Source: JADFUS01 sp964600025 (GTDB lineage: Bacteria; Bacteroidota; Bacteroidia; Bacteroidales; Rikenellaceae). From it: a DNA stretch of 11,337 bases. Positions 1 through 7,319 of the stretch are shown here, piece after piece; the stretch's first letter is position 1, and each line of letters starts with the position of its first letter. The translations under genes and the position numbers were made by a program. The stretch covers positions 1 to 11,337 of the forward strand of contig CAZRHJ010000051.1 of the NCBI GenBank assembly GCA_964600025.1, written 5' to 3'. Under the pieces are notes generated by a model, which was not told the origin of the DNA, made no database searches, and was given only the letters and a program-made list of their open reading frames with translations.

Positions 1-19
1 CGTGAGTTATGAGCATCGG

Positions 20-105
20 CGAAATAGACAAGATAGGCGAGTTTCGTTTTTAGCGAACAATAATAAAACAAGATAGTCGAGTTTTGTTTTTAGCGAACAA
101 TACTA
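20..105 (+). repeat. Dispersed hairpin repeat, two tandem copies (A and B)
   Basis: Two head-to-tail copies of a short intergenic element lie just downstream of the permease gene. Copy A is about 20-67 and copy B about 68-105, offset by 40 nt; 28-65 and 68-105 differ at only 3 of 38 positions. Each copy holds a small stem-loop with a 7-nt TTTTTAG loop: arms 41-46/54-58 in A (GTTTCG/CGAAC, one bulged T) and 81-86/94-98 in B (GTTTTG/CGAAC, with a T-G wobble). Related copies occur at 1160-1207 and 5058-5105, with a degenerate inverted one at 8442-8467. Copy A starts close to the window edge, so the array may extend further left. No coding potential or function is apparent. Confidence 0.8.
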
Positions 106-107
106 TA

Positions 108-1046
108 TTACTTTCTACTTTTGCTAAATGGCAACTTAGGAAAAAGTTTGCGGATACCAACAACGGTGCGAGAGATGATTTGCGAACCAGCTACAACAAA
201 AGTTACTGCCAAAATAATCAAAAACACTCCAAGCATATCACGCATAGATAGGGATTCTCCAAATACAGTTACTCCAAAAAATATTGCTGTTACAGGCTCT
301 AATGCACCAAGAATAGCAGTAGGTGTTGAGCCTATGTATTGCACTGCACTTGTGGTACAAATAAACGAAACCGCAGTTGGAAATACTGCCAAAGCAACTA
401 TATTTGCCCATAAATACCATTCGTTTGGCACTATTAGAGTGTCGTTTATGATTAGTCTTGCGGCAAACAAACTCATACCAAATGTCAAAACATAGAATGT
501 TACTTTTAGCGTAGCAACGTTTTTTAAATTAGATTTATTTATTCCGACTATATAGATAGCATACGAAAGGGCTGAAATCAAAACCATTATAGTTCCAGCA
601 GCACTAAGAGTCGAACCGTCGCTATTTTTGTAGAGCAGACCTATACCAGTCATAACCATTACAATACAAGCCACAATCATTAAACTGATTTTTTCTTTAT
701 ACACAAGAGTCATTATCAATGCCACAATTACTGGATATACAAACAAAATTGTAGATGCAATTCCTGCGTCCATATAATTATAGCTCTGAAAAAGTGTCAG
801 CGATGAGATAGCAACCAACATACCCATTGCAATTAGTGGGCTTAATTCTTTACGTTGAATTTTGAAACTTCTGCCACGAGCTTTCAACATAATTCCCAAA
901 AGAGGGATTGCACACAAATATCTAAAAAACAGTACAGAATCTGGGTTCATACCAGACTCATAAAGAGGCAGAGCAAACAAGGGGTTCATTCCGTATGTAG
1001 CAGCAGCTATCGCTCCAAGTATATATCCTTTTGCTTTTGTATTCAT
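108..1046 (-). CDS. EamA/DMT-family transporter (drug/metabolite permease)
   Basis: An inner-membrane permease of the drug/metabolite transporter superfamily, about 312 residues, with roughly ten hydrophobic segments arranged as two EamA repeats. The second half carries the family signature around GALEPVTAIFFGVTVFGE near the end of the second repeat, followed by a last hydrophobic helix and a basic cytoplasmic tail (KLFPKLPFSKSRK). Family members export or import small metabolites; the substrate cannot be told from sequence. I chose the ATG at 1046 (MNTKAKGY). An in-frame GTG at 1079 would add 11 charged residues, but that stretch overlaps a 46-nt intergenic repeat and is unlikely to be coding. 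The gene stands alone: a terminator separates it from dsbD upstream, and it is flanked on both sides by direct copies of a dispersed hairpin repeat. Family call is secure, substrate unknown. Confidence 0.9.
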   Translation of the reverse strand: MNTKAKGYILGAIAAATYGMNPLFALPLYESGMNPDSVLFFRYLCAIPLLGIMLKARGRSFKIQRKELSPLIAMGMLVAISSLTLFQSYNYMDAGIASTILFVYPVIVALIMTLVYKEKISLMIVACIVMVMTGIGLLYKNSDGSTLSAAGTIMVLISALSYAIYIVGINKSNLKNVATLKVTFYVLTFGMSLFAARLIINDTLIVPNEWYLWANIVALAVFPTAVSFICTTSAVQYIGSTPTAILGALEPVTAIFFGVTVFGESLSMRDMLGVFLIILAVTFVVAGSQIISRTVVGIRKLFPKLPFSKSRK

Positions 1047-1070
1047 ATCTTTAAATTTTTCATCTTTCCT

Positions 1071-1116
1071 AAATCGCACAAGCCCCTAATAAACTCGAAT
1101 CTCTTAGGATATTTTG
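1071..1116 (+). repeat. 46-nt repeat, copy 1 (partner at 1324-1369)
   Basis: 1071-1116 matches 1324-1369 at 38 of 46 positions by eye. Both contain CCTAATAAACT, then a TTAGG about eight bases on, so each can form a weak CCTAA/TTAGG stem. The copies share orientation and bracket the palindrome, hairpin element C and the dsbD terminator. Function unknown. Confidence 0.65.
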
Positions 1117-1128
1117 CTGATAGTCATA

Positions 1129-1144
1129 ACGTACTGGCGTACGT
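1129..1144. repeat. Perfect 6-bp palindrome with 4-nt loop
   Basis: ACGTAC and GTACGT flank the loop TGGC, giving an exact inverted repeat in otherwise AT-rich intergenic DNA. It lies between the first 46-nt repeat and hairpin element C, upstream of the permease gene. It could be an operator half-site pair or part of a longer mobile or REP-like element; nothing in the sequence decides between these. Confidence 0.5.
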
Positions 1145-1159
1145 AAAGCAGAATATCGA

Positions 1160-1207
1160 CGAAATAGACAAGATAGGCAAGTTTCGTTTTTAGTGGACAA
1201 CAATAAA
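1160..1207 (+). repeat. Dispersed hairpin repeat, copy C
   Basis: It matches copy A (20-67) at all but 4 of about 47 positions, at an offset of exactly 1140 nt and in the same orientation. The stem arms are 1181-1186 and 1194-1198 (GTTTCG/TGGAC), still able to pair through G-T wobbles around the same TTTTTAG loop. With copies A and B it brackets the permease gene as direct repeats. Confidence 0.8.
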
Positions 1208-1221
1208 TTGAAATAATTTCG

Positions 1222-1229
1222 CAAAGGTA
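1222..1229 (-). promoter_or_regulatory. Possible Bacteroidota -7 box for the permease gene
   Basis: On the minus strand this reads TACCTTTG, matching the TAnnTTTG consensus of the Bacteroidota primary sigma factor. No TTTG lies at the expected 19-21 nt upstream; the nearest (1259-1262) is 29 nt away, so the call is weak. If used, it would give a leader of roughly 170 nt that includes hairpin element C and the palindrome. Confidence 0.35.
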
Positions 1230-1270
1230 ATGTTTATTTCTCCATTAATACCGAATATCAAACACAAAAG

Positions 1271-1299
1271 ATAAGCCTTAGTAAAAAACTAAGGCTTAT
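1271..1299 (-). terminator. Terminator hairpin downstream of dsbD
   Basis: A perfect 11-bp stem (ATAAGCCTTAG at 1271-1281 against 1289-1299) closes a 7-nt loop, 77 nt past the dsbD stop. On the minus strand it is followed by CTTTTGTGTTTG, a moderate T-rich tail. On the plus strand the tail is also T-rich, so it may work both ways, although no gene reads into it from the left on that strand. It most likely ends the cysS-dsbD transcript. Confidence 0.75.
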
Positions 1300-1323
1300 T
1301 TAATTATTTATTTTAACTTTCAG

Positions 1324-1369
1324 AAATCATACAAGCTCCTAATAAACTTGGATTTCTTAGGCTTTTTTG
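1324..1369 (+). repeat. 46-nt repeat, copy 2 (partner at 1071-1116)
   Basis: Second copy of the imperfect 46-nt direct repeat, ending 6 nt from the dsbD stop codon. In this copy the CCTAA/TTAGG element is followed on the plus strand by CTTTTTTG. See the entry at 1071-1116 for the comparison. Confidence 0.65.
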
Positions 1370-1375
1370 TTTAGA

Positions 1376-3382
1376 CTATTTGTTTGCTTTATATTTAGCA
1401 ATACCGTCTTTAAGGAATTCAATATATTTCTCAACATCTTTTTCGTAAGCAAAAGGAGTATTTAATTTCTCTCCGTTTTGGTCTATAAGTACGTAGTAAG
1501 GTTGAGCATTGATGCCAAATTTCTCTACTTGGAAAGCAGCATTTATTCTGCCAAGACTTTTCAATGTTTTGCCTTGTGCCGAAACTACCCATTCGTTTTC
1601 AGGTAATTGAAGTTTGTCATCAACAAACAAAGAAATCAAAACAAATTCTTCGTTAAGAATCTTGATAACACGTGGGTCAGAAAGTACGTTTGCTTCCATT
1701 TCACGACAATTCACACAACCGTGACCAGTGAAATCCAAGAATACTGGTTTTCCAACTTTTTTAGCATATTCTGTACCCTCTTTGTAGTCAAAGAAACCAA
1801 AGTTCAAACCTTTTGGTAGGTGCAAGAAATCACTGTATTTAGGTTTTGGAATTGAAGTATCAATATTAGATGAAGCAGCTACCGCAGTGTTTTTTGTCAA
1901 ATCAAAATCCATTGTGTGTACAGGAGGCAAATAACCTGAAAGAGCTTTCAAAGGAGCACCCCACATACCTGGAATCAAATAAATAACAAAAGCATAAGTG
2001 ATAATTGCAAAGAAAAGATTTTTAACTTTCAAATAAGGAGCTTCTGAGTCGTGAGAGAATTTGATTTTTCCCAAGAAGTACAAACCAAGCAAAGAGAAAA
2101 TAGCAATCCACAAAGACAAATAAACCTCTCTATCAAGCAATCCCCAGTGGTAAGTTTGGTCTGCAACCGACAAGAATTTAAGACCAAGTGCAAGTTCGAT
2201 AAAACCAAGAACTACTTTTACAGAGTTCAACCAACCACCACTCTTAGGAAGATTTTTAAGAAGAGATGGGAAGAAAGCGAACAAAGTAAATGGCAGTGCA
2301 AATGCAGATGAGAACACAAGCATTGCAATAATTGGTTGCCAAATCTCGCCCTGAGTAGATTGTACAAGGATTGAACCTACAATCGGACCAGTACAAGAGA
2401 AAGACACAAGCACCAAAGTCAAAGCCATAAAGAATACGCCAATAAAACCACCTTTATCTGCTTTTTCATCAGATTTATTAACCAACCAACTTGGAAGTAC
2501 AATTTCGAAAGCACCCAAGAAAGATGCAGCAAAAGTCATAAATACCAAGAAGAAGATAAGGTTTGGAACCCAGTGTGTAGATAACCAGTTGAAAATATCT
2601 GCTGTTACTGCATCACCACCCACAAAGAAAGTGATAAGGATAATGGCAGCGATAGGCAAAGTGTAAAGAGCAACAATGCTTAGACCATAGAAAGAAGCCA
2701 TAGCACGACCTTTTGCTTTGTTTTTGTTACCTTTCATAAAGAAAGAAACAGTCATTGGAACCATAGGGAATACACAAGGAGTAAGCAAAGCAGCAAAGCC
2801 CCACAAAACAGCCTCTACGATTACACTCCACAAAGAACGAGCATTTTCGTTTCCACTACGAATTTCGCCAACAGGTTCAGAGTTACTTTCGGCAGGTTTA
2901 GCAGCTGCGACACTTGCTTTACCGTCAGAATTAAAATCAAAAGTAAATTCTTCGTCAGTTGGAGGAGTACAAGTTTCGTCTGTACAGCTCATCCACTCTA
3001 CCATAACTTTGATAGATGCAGGTTTGTCGGAATTAAGTTTGAATTTTTGAACAAATTGAACATTGCCTTTGAATTTGCCAATATTCATTTGGAAACTTTC
3101 GTCAAACTTAACAGTAGCCTTTTGTGAAGGAACTACACCACCCAAAAGTTCAATATCACCAGTAGTAGTAAAAGTAAAAGATGTGCCAGTAGGGCCATTT
3201 TTGTACTCTTCCATACCATAGATATAGTACTGAGGGTCAATTTGAGCCTCCATAGTTAGAGTATATTCTTTGTTATCCAACTCTTTGATAGAATTCTGCC
3301 ATACAACAGGATTTTCTACCTGAGCAAAAGAAGTTATTGTTGCACAAACAAATGCTGCAATAACAAGAAAAAATTTTCTCAT
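1376..3382 (-). CDS. dsbD: DsbD-type thiol:disulfide interchange protein
   Basis: An inner-membrane electron carrier that passes reducing power from cytoplasmic thioredoxin to periplasmic thiol proteins. The 668 residues show the full three-part plan. Residues 1-21 are a signal peptide ending SFAQ. Residues 22 to about 165 form the periplasmic alpha domain, with the cysteine pair C133/C138 (SCTDETCTPP). Residues 185-475 form the multi-helix membrane domain, with redox cysteines C203 (LLTPCVFPMVP) and C330 (SFSCTGPIVG). Residues 525-668 form a thioredoxin-like gamma domain with CVNC at 556-559 and a cis-proline in NAQPYYVLID. All six redox cysteines are present, so it looks intact. It starts 38 nt after the cysS stop on the same strand and probably shares its promoter; a hairpin at 1271-1299 follows. 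Physiological targets are unknown; the TlpA-like lipoprotein at 7320 is one candidate (inference). Confidence 0.95.
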   Translation of the reverse strand: MRKFFLVIAAFVCATITSFAQVENPVVWQNSIKELDNKEYTLTMEAQIDPQYYIYGMEEYKNGPTGTSFTFTTTGDIELLGGVVPSQKATVKFDESFQMNIGKFKGNVQFVQKFKLNSDKPASIKVMVEWMSCTDETCTPPTDEEFTFDFNSDGKASVAAAKPAESNSEPVGEIRSGNENARSLWSVIVEAVLWGFAALLTPCVFPMVPMTVSFFMKGNKNKAKGRAMASFYGLSIVALYTLPIAAIILITFFVGGDAVTADIFNWLSTHWVPNLIFFLVFMTFAASFLGAFEIVLPSWLVNKSDEKADKGGFIGVFFMALTLVLVSFSCTGPIVGSILVQSTQGEIWQPIIAMLVFSSAFALPFTLFAFFPSLLKNLPKSGGWLNSVKVVLGFIELALGLKFLSVADQTYHWGLLDREVYLSLWIAIFSLLGLYFLGKIKFSHDSEAPYLKVKNLFFAIITYAFVIYLIPGMWGAPLKALSGYLPPVHTMDFDLTKNTAVAASSNIDTSIPKPKYSDFLHLPKGLNFGFFDYKEGTEYAKKVGKPVFLDFTGHGCVNCREMEANVLSDPRVIKILNEEFVLISLFVDDKLQLPENEWVVSAQGKTLKSLGRINAAFQVEKFGINAQPYYVLIDQNGEKLNTPFAYEKDVEKYIEFLKDGIAKYKANK

Positions 3383-3420
3383 AGTTTAATTTTAGTTAAA
3401 GAAATATTTATTTTTTTAAA

Positions 3421-4878
3421 TTATAATTCCCAGTCATAACCGTCTTTGCGGTCTTTGATTTTCACACCAAGCGAAGTTAGTTTATCTCTAAGCATATCGC
3501 TTTTAGCCCAATCTTTGTTGTTTTTAGCCTCTTGACGCATTTCCAAAAGAGTATCAATCAAACCTGCAACCAAATCTTTGTTGTCTGATTCTGTGTTTAT
3601 TTGAAGTCCCAAAACATCTTTTACCAAGAAATTCATATCTGTATTAAGAATCTCTAAGTCTTCTTTTGTAATGCTCAATTTATTGTCGTAGATTGAGTTA
3701 ATATTTTTCACCCAATTAAACAACTCTGCAATAGCAATAGGACTATTCAAGTCGTCTGCCATAGCCTCCAATACTTTTGTTTTCAGTTCACTTACATCAA
3801 CAGAAGAAGTAGCCGAAGGAGTTATTTTTTTGAGCGTTTCGATAGCTTTCATAAGTTTTTCGTAACCTTTTTCGGCAGCTTGCATAGCCTCGTTCGAGAA
3901 ATCAAGAGTGCTACGGTAGTGAGCTTGAAGAATAAAGAAACGAATAGTCATAGGAGAATATGCTTGTTGCAAAATCTCGTGAGTACCGTTGAACATCTGC
4001 TCCAAAGTAATGAAGTTGCCCAAAGATTTACCCATTTTCTGACCATTAATGGTTATCATATTGTTGTGCATCCAATATTTTACACAAGAATGTCCAAATG
4101 CAATTTGGTTTTGAGCAATTTCACATTCGTGGTGAGGAAATTTCAAATCCATACCACCTCCGTGAATATCAATATGTGTACCAATATATTTAGCTCCCAT
4201 TGCAGTACATTCCAAGTGCCAACCCGGAAAACCAACACTCCAAGGAGATTTCCATTTCATAATATGTTCTGGTGCAGCTTTTTTCCACAATGCAAAGTCA
4301 AAACCACTTTGTTTGTCATCTTGACCGTCCAAAGAACGAGTTGCAACTTTTTGATCTTCAAGAACCCTGCCAGACAATACTCCGTAGTTAAATTCTTTGT
4401 TGTATTTTTCTACATCAAAATAAATAGAACCATTACTCTCATAAGCATAACCCTTTTCAAGTATAGTCTTAACTATATCCATTTGCTCCATAATGTGTCC
4501 ACTTGCTTGTGGCTCGATAGATGGTGGCAAAACATTCAAAAGTCGAGTAGCCTCACGATAACGGTTTGTATAGAATTGAGCAATTTCCATAGGTTCAAGT
4601 TGCTCCAATTTAGCTTTTTTTGCAATTTTGTCTTCCCCCTCGTCGCCATCGCTTTCCAAGTGTCCAACGTCAGTGATATTTCTAACGTAACGCACTTTGT
4701 AGTCCAAAGCACTTAGTAATCTAAACAATAAGTCGAAAGTAATAGAAGGACGAGCGTGTCCCAAATGTGGGTCTCCATAAACAGTAGGTCCACACACATA
4801 CATTCCCACAAATGGCGGATTGTATGGCTCGAACATCTCTTTTTTGCGAGATAGTGAGTTGTATAAAGTTAGTTTCAT
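3421..4878 (-). CDS. cysS: Cysteinyl-tRNA synthetase
   Basis: A cytoplasmic class I aminoacyl-tRNA synthetase that activates cysteine with ATP and loads it on tRNA-Cys. The 485 residues carry the expected landmarks: MYVCGPTVY with zinc ligand C29, the HIGH-type motif HLGH at 38-41, further zinc ligands C225 (HLECTAMG), H250 and E254 (FPHHECE), and the KMSKS-type loop as KMGKS at 282-286. The spacing of C225, H250 and E254 equals that of C209, H234 and E238 in the E. coli enzyme. A C-terminal helical DALR-type region follows. The ATG at 4878 gives the usual short N-terminus (MKLTLYNSLS). It is the first gene of a probable cysS-dsbD operon, driven from 4926-4958 with a leader of about 40 nt. 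KMGKS in place of KMSKS is, to my knowledge, common in this phylum and not a defect. Confidence 0.97.
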   Translation of the reverse strand: MKLTLYNSLSRKKEMFEPYNPPFVGMYVCGPTVYGDPHLGHARPSITFDLLFRLLSALDYKVRYVRNITDVGHLESDGDEGEDKIAKKAKLEQLEPMEIAQFYTNRYREATRLLNVLPPSIEPQASGHIMEQMDIVKTILEKGYAYESNGSIYFDVEKYNKEFNYGVLSGRVLEDQKVATRSLDGQDDKQSGFDFALWKKAAPEHIMKWKSPWSVGFPGWHLECTAMGAKYIGTHIDIHGGGMDLKFPHHECEIAQNQIAFGHSCVKYWMHNNMITINGQKMGKSLGNFITLEQMFNGTHEILQQAYSPMTIRFFILQAHYRSTLDFSNEAMQAAEKGYEKLMKAIETLKKITPSATSSVDVSELKTKVLEAMADDLNSPIAIAELFNWVKNINSIYDNKLSITKEDLEILNTDMNFLVKDVLGLQINTESDNKDLVAGLIDTLLEMRQEAKNNKDWAKSDMLRDKLTSLGVKIKDRKDGYDWEL

Positions 4879-4925
4879 ATATGAATGTTATTATGTTCGT
4901 TTTATTTCCCATTTTGGGTTGAGTG

Positions 4926-4958
4926 CAAAGATAATACAATTTTTATCTATTTTTCAAA
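4926..4958 (-). promoter_or_regulatory. Promoter of the cysS-dsbD operon
   Basis: On the minus strand, TTTG (4955-4958) and TATCTTTG (4926-4933) are separated by 21 nt, matching the Bacteroidota -33/-7 consensus (TTTG, 19-21 nt, TAnnTTTG). Initiation would fall about 40 nt before the cysS start codon. Confidence 0.7.
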
Positions 4959-5057
4959 GTTGATAGTCAAATATAGACAAACGCTATCTAATTGTCGAAA
5001 AGATTTTTTAAAATTACTATATTCGTCATCTTGTCGATATTTTATTGATGCTGGGTA

Positions 5058-5105
5058 AAAATAGACAAGATAAATGAGTTTAGTTTTTAGCTAACAGTAC
5101 TAATA
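5058..5105 (+). repeat. Dispersed hairpin repeat, copy D
   Basis: It shares the ATAGACAAGATA head, the TTTTTAG loop and an ACTAATA tail with the other copies. The stem has changed on both sides: GTTTAG (5078-5083) pairs with CTAAC (5091-5095), where copy A has GTTTCG/CGAAC. Swapping a C-G pair for an A-T pair at the same stem position is a compensatory change and argues that the hairpin matters. It sits about 100 nt upstream of lpxD. Confidence 0.7.
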
Positions 5106-5151
5106 GTTAATGAATTTTATGATAGGCAACTAATTATTCAAAAAAAAACAT

Positions 5152-5159
5152 TATTTTTG
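5152..5159 (+). promoter_or_regulatory. Probable -7 box for the lpxD operon
   Basis: TATTTTTG fits the TAnnTTTG consensus and would start transcription about 37 nt before the lpxD ATG. No clear TTTG is found at the expected distance upstream, where the sequence is TAATTATTCA followed by an A-run, so this is supported by one box and position only. Confidence 0.5.
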
Positions 5160-5201
5160 CATTCGTAAAATTAATCATTTTTTAATTAATACTTAGATAA
5201 T

Positions 5202-6242
5202 ATGGAATTTTCAGCAGAACAAATTGCCGCATTTTTGGAAGGCGAAATTGTTGGGGACAAAAACATAAAAGTAAATACGGTATCAAAGATAGAGGAGGCA
5301 GAGGCAGGGTCTTTGGCTTTTTTGTCAAATATGAAATATGAACACTATATTTATACAACTGGTGCATCAATAGTAATTGTTGATAAAACTTTTGAAGCAC
5401 GTGAAGAAATTAAATCAACACTCGTAAAAGTAGCAAGTGCAAGAGAGGCGTTTTCAATGCTTTTGGATATGTACGTGGCTGCCAAACCTCGCAAAAAAGG
5501 TATTTCTCCAAAATCTTCTATTTCAGAATCTGCAACCATTGGGGAGGATTGTTATATAGGTGATTTTGCAGTGGTTTCTGAATTTGCAAAAATTGGGGAC
5601 AACACACTAATCTACCCAAATACTTATATTGGCGACAAAGTGAAAATTGGCAAAAATTGCACAATTTACTCTGGTGTAAATATTTACGAAGAGTGTGTTT
5701 TGGGAGATAATGTTGTTTTACATAGTGGCAGTGTGATTGGTGCCGACGGTTTTGGTTTTGTTCCAGACGAGAATGGAGTTTACAAAAAATTCCCTCAGAT
5801 TGGAAATGTAGTTATCGAAGATGATGTTGAGATTGGAGCAAATACTACAATAGACAGAGCTGCAATGGGTTCGACAATCATCAAAAAAGGTGTTAAATTA
5901 GACAACCTTATCCAAGTTGCTCACAACGTAGTTATAGGCGAAAATACAGTTTCGGCAGCACAAGTAGGTATTGCTGGTAGTACAAAAATTGGCAAGAACT
6001 GTATGTTCGGAGGTCAAGTTGGTATGGCAGGCCACATCACTATTGCCGACTATACTCAAATAGGCTCTCAGGCAGGAGTTAGCAACTCTATCACAGAGCC
6101 AAAACAAACACTTTTAGGCTCTCCTGCAACAGACGCTCGTGCTTGTGCCAGACAATTTGCAGCAACAAGACGACTTCCAGACCTATTGAAAGAAGTTAAT
6201 ACTTTGCGTAAAGAACTTGATGCACTAAAAGCTAAACAATAA
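5202..6242 (+). CDS. lpxD: UDP-3-O-acylglucosamine N-acyltransferase
   Basis: Third step of lipid A synthesis: transfer of a 3-hydroxyacyl chain from acyl carrier protein to the 2-amino group of UDP-3-O-acylglucosamine, at the cytoplasmic face. The 346 residues comprise an N-terminal uridine-binding domain (about 1-100), a left-handed beta helix of hexapeptide repeats (about 100-310, many I-G-x-N/D turns such as IGDNTLIYPN and IGKNCTIYSG) and a C-terminal helix that ends LKAKQ. H241 in VAHNVVIG matches the catalytic histidine, and H278 in MAGHITIA matches the second conserved histidine. ADGFGF at 181-186 is also typical. Length is normal for the family. It is the first gene of a four-gene set and is followed after 3 nt by ruvC. 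That is not the usual lpxD setting, since lpxC-fabZ and lpxA often sit beside it in this phylum. Confidence 0.95.
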   Translation: MEFSAEQIAAFLEGEIVGDKNIKVNTVSKIEEAEAGSLAFLSNMKYEHYIYTTGASIVIVDKTFEAREEIKSTLVKVASAREAFSMLLDMYVAAKPRKKGISPKSSISESATIGEDCYIGDFAVVSEFAKIGDNTLIYPNTYIGDKVKIGKNCTIYSGVNIYEECVLGDNVVLHSGSVIGADGFGFVPDENGVYKKFPQIGNVVIEDDVEIGANTTIDRAAMGSTIIKKGVKLDNLIQVAHNVVIGENTVSAAQVGIAGSTKIGKNCMFGGQVGMAGHITIADYTQIGSQAGVSNSITEPKQTLLGSPATDARACARQFAATRRLPDLLKEVNTLRKELDALKAKQ

Positions 6243-6245
6243 TTT

Positions 6246-6809
6246 GTGGCAGAAAGAAAAACAATTTTAGGAATAGACCCAGGGACAAACAAAATGGGTT
6301 ATGGAGTAATCTCTGTGCTTGGCAAAAACATAGAGTATGTTGCTATGGGATATATAGACCTTAGTAAGTTTTCAGACTCTTATTCCAAATTGCGATATAT
6401 TTTTGAAAGGGTTTCGGGTTTGTGCGAAACCTATCAGCCTTCCGAAGTAGCCTTAGAAGCTCCGTTTTATGGCGAAAATGTGCAGAGTATGCTCAAATTA
6501 GGCAGAGCTCAGGGAGTTGCAATGGCAGCAGTTTTGGTCAAAGGTTGTAGTGTTGCAGAATATGCCCCACGTAGAATAAAAATATCCGTAACGGGCAGTG
6601 GCGAAGCCTCGAAAGAGCAAGTTGCAAACATTCTCAAATCATTACTAAAATTTGATAGATTACCGTCGAGTTTGGACTCAACAGATGCACTGGCAGTGGC
6701 TGTTTGTCATCATTATCAAACCTCGTCCGGGATTTTTGTGAGTAGTAGTAAGGCTGGTGGTTGGGAAAATTTCATAAAAAATAACCCTGACAGAATTATT
6801 AAAAAATAA
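6246..6809 (+). CDS. ruvC: Crossover junction endodeoxyribonuclease RuvC
   Basis: The Holliday junction resolvase, which acts with RuvAB to cut four-way junctions symmetrically during recombinational repair. The 187 residues have the RNase H-like fold with four acidic catalytic residues in place: D11 (GIDPGT), E71 (VALEAPFYGEN), and D144 and D147 (LDSTDALAVAVCHH). The start is GTG at 6246. The next methionine, M17, lies after catalytic D11, so the GTG start is required for a working enzyme. The N-terminal half of the substrate-contact helix (NVQSMLKLGRAQG, from residue 78) is present. The C-terminus extends about 25 residues past the conserved core (SSKAGGWENFIKNN), giving a slightly long protein. 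It starts 3 nt after lpxD and overlaps the next gene by 1 nt, so it is probably co-transcribed and translationally coupled. Confidence 0.95.
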   Translation: MAERKTILGIDPGTNKMGYGVISVLGKNIEYVAMGYIDLSKFSDSYSKLRYIFERVSGLCETYQPSEVALEAPFYGENVQSMLKLGRAQGVAMAAVLVKGCSVAEYAPRRIKISVTGSGEASKEQVANILKSLLKFDRLPSSLDSTDALAVAVCHHYQTSSGIFVSSSKAGGWENFIKNNPDRIIKK

Positions 6810-7291
6810 TGAAAAAGTTTATTGTAAGTATTCTAAACGCTATGTATGTGCCACTGGTAGCTAAGTTTGTGCCAAAACAAACTTTCTTTTACGCTATTTG
6901 TGGTGGTACAAATATGGTTTTGGATATGTTACTTTATGCTATTATTTATAATTTTGTACTACTCAAAACCGACGTTGAGATAGGAGGATTTGTTGTTTCG
7001 GCTGCAATAGCCTCGTTTTTGATAACTTTTCCAATTATATATCTTACAGGTTTGTGGCTTGCAAAAAACATTACTTTTACAAATTCTATAAACAGCAACA
7101 ACAAACAAGCATTCAGATATTTAACAGTTACTATTGCAAATGTATTTATAAAATATTTTGGACTTAAAATATTGATTTCTATGATGATATGGCCTTCTTT
7201 TGCAAATGCAACAATGACTATAATAACTGTTATATTCAGTTTTTTGATGCAAAAATACTATACATTCAAGGGAAATACGTTTAATAAATAG
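6809..7291 (+). CDS. GtrA-like small membrane protein
   Basis: A 160-residue protein with four predicted membrane segments (about 26-52, 58-84, 101-125 and 130-147) and a basic start. The features fit the GtrA-like family: a FFYAICGGTNMVLDMLLY first helix, a long second helix leading into WLAKNITFTNS, a FRYLTVTIAN third helix and a final helix ending LMQKYYTFKGN. Family members are linked to cell-surface polysaccharide work, some as flippases for polyprenyl-phosphate-linked sugars; the actual substrate here is unknown. The ATG shares its A with the ruvC TAA stop (TAATG), which implies translational coupling. A TlpA-like gene follows after 28 nt. Placement in an operon with lpxD is at least consistent with an envelope role (inference). 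Confidence 0.85.
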   Translation: MKKFIVSILNAMYVPLVAKFVPKQTFFYAICGGTNMVLDMLLYAIIYNFVLLKTDVEIGGFVVSAAIASFLITFPIIYLTGLWLAKNITFTNSINSNNKQAFRYLTVTIANVFIKYFGLKILISMMIWPSFANATMTIITVIFSFLMQKYYTFKGNTFNK

Positions 7292-7319
7292 ATACACACT
7301 TAATTAACACTAAAAGACT

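Larger units (their letters stand above)
1047..1375. other. Gene-free interval between dsbD and the permease gene
   Basis: This 329-nt stretch has no plausible gene. In order it holds one copy of a 46-nt repeat (1071-1116), a perfect palindrome (1129-1144), copy C of the dispersed hairpin element (1160-1207), a promoter-like box on the minus strand (1222-1229), the dsbD terminator (1271-1299) and the second 46-nt repeat copy (1324-1369). Nearly all of it is therefore accounted for by small repeats and signals. Confidence 0.75.
4879..5201. other. Divergent intergenic region between cysS and lpxD
   Basis: 323 nt without a plausible gene. It holds the cysS promoter (4926-4958, minus), a probable -7 box for lpxD (5152-5159, plus) and copy D of the dispersed hairpin element (5058-5105). 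CTTGTC at 5031-5036 and GACAAG at 5064-5069 also form an inverted pair, the second arm lying inside copy D. Confidence 0.7.

Noticed and set aside
20..105. Hairpin copies A/B as the permease terminator
   Set aside because: The stems are short and bulged, and no T-run follows on the minus strand. They might influence the 3' end but do not look like intrinsic terminators.
1047..1079. GTG start at 1079 for the permease, adding 11 residues
   Set aside because: The extension (RFRKDEKFKD) is charged, and its first part overlaps the 46-nt intergenic repeat. The ATG at 1046 gives a normal EamA N-terminus.
4021..4035. KMGKS in CysS as a damaged KMSKS motif
   Set aside because: The lysines and the final serine are kept, all other motifs are intact, and glycine at this position is, to my knowledge, common in Bacteroidota CysRS.
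3880..4716. A 278-codon open frame on the plus strand, antisense to cysS
   Set aside because: Its product looks like an antisense translation (rich in S, T, F, H, no domain), and cysS on the other strand is a certain gene with every catalytic motif.
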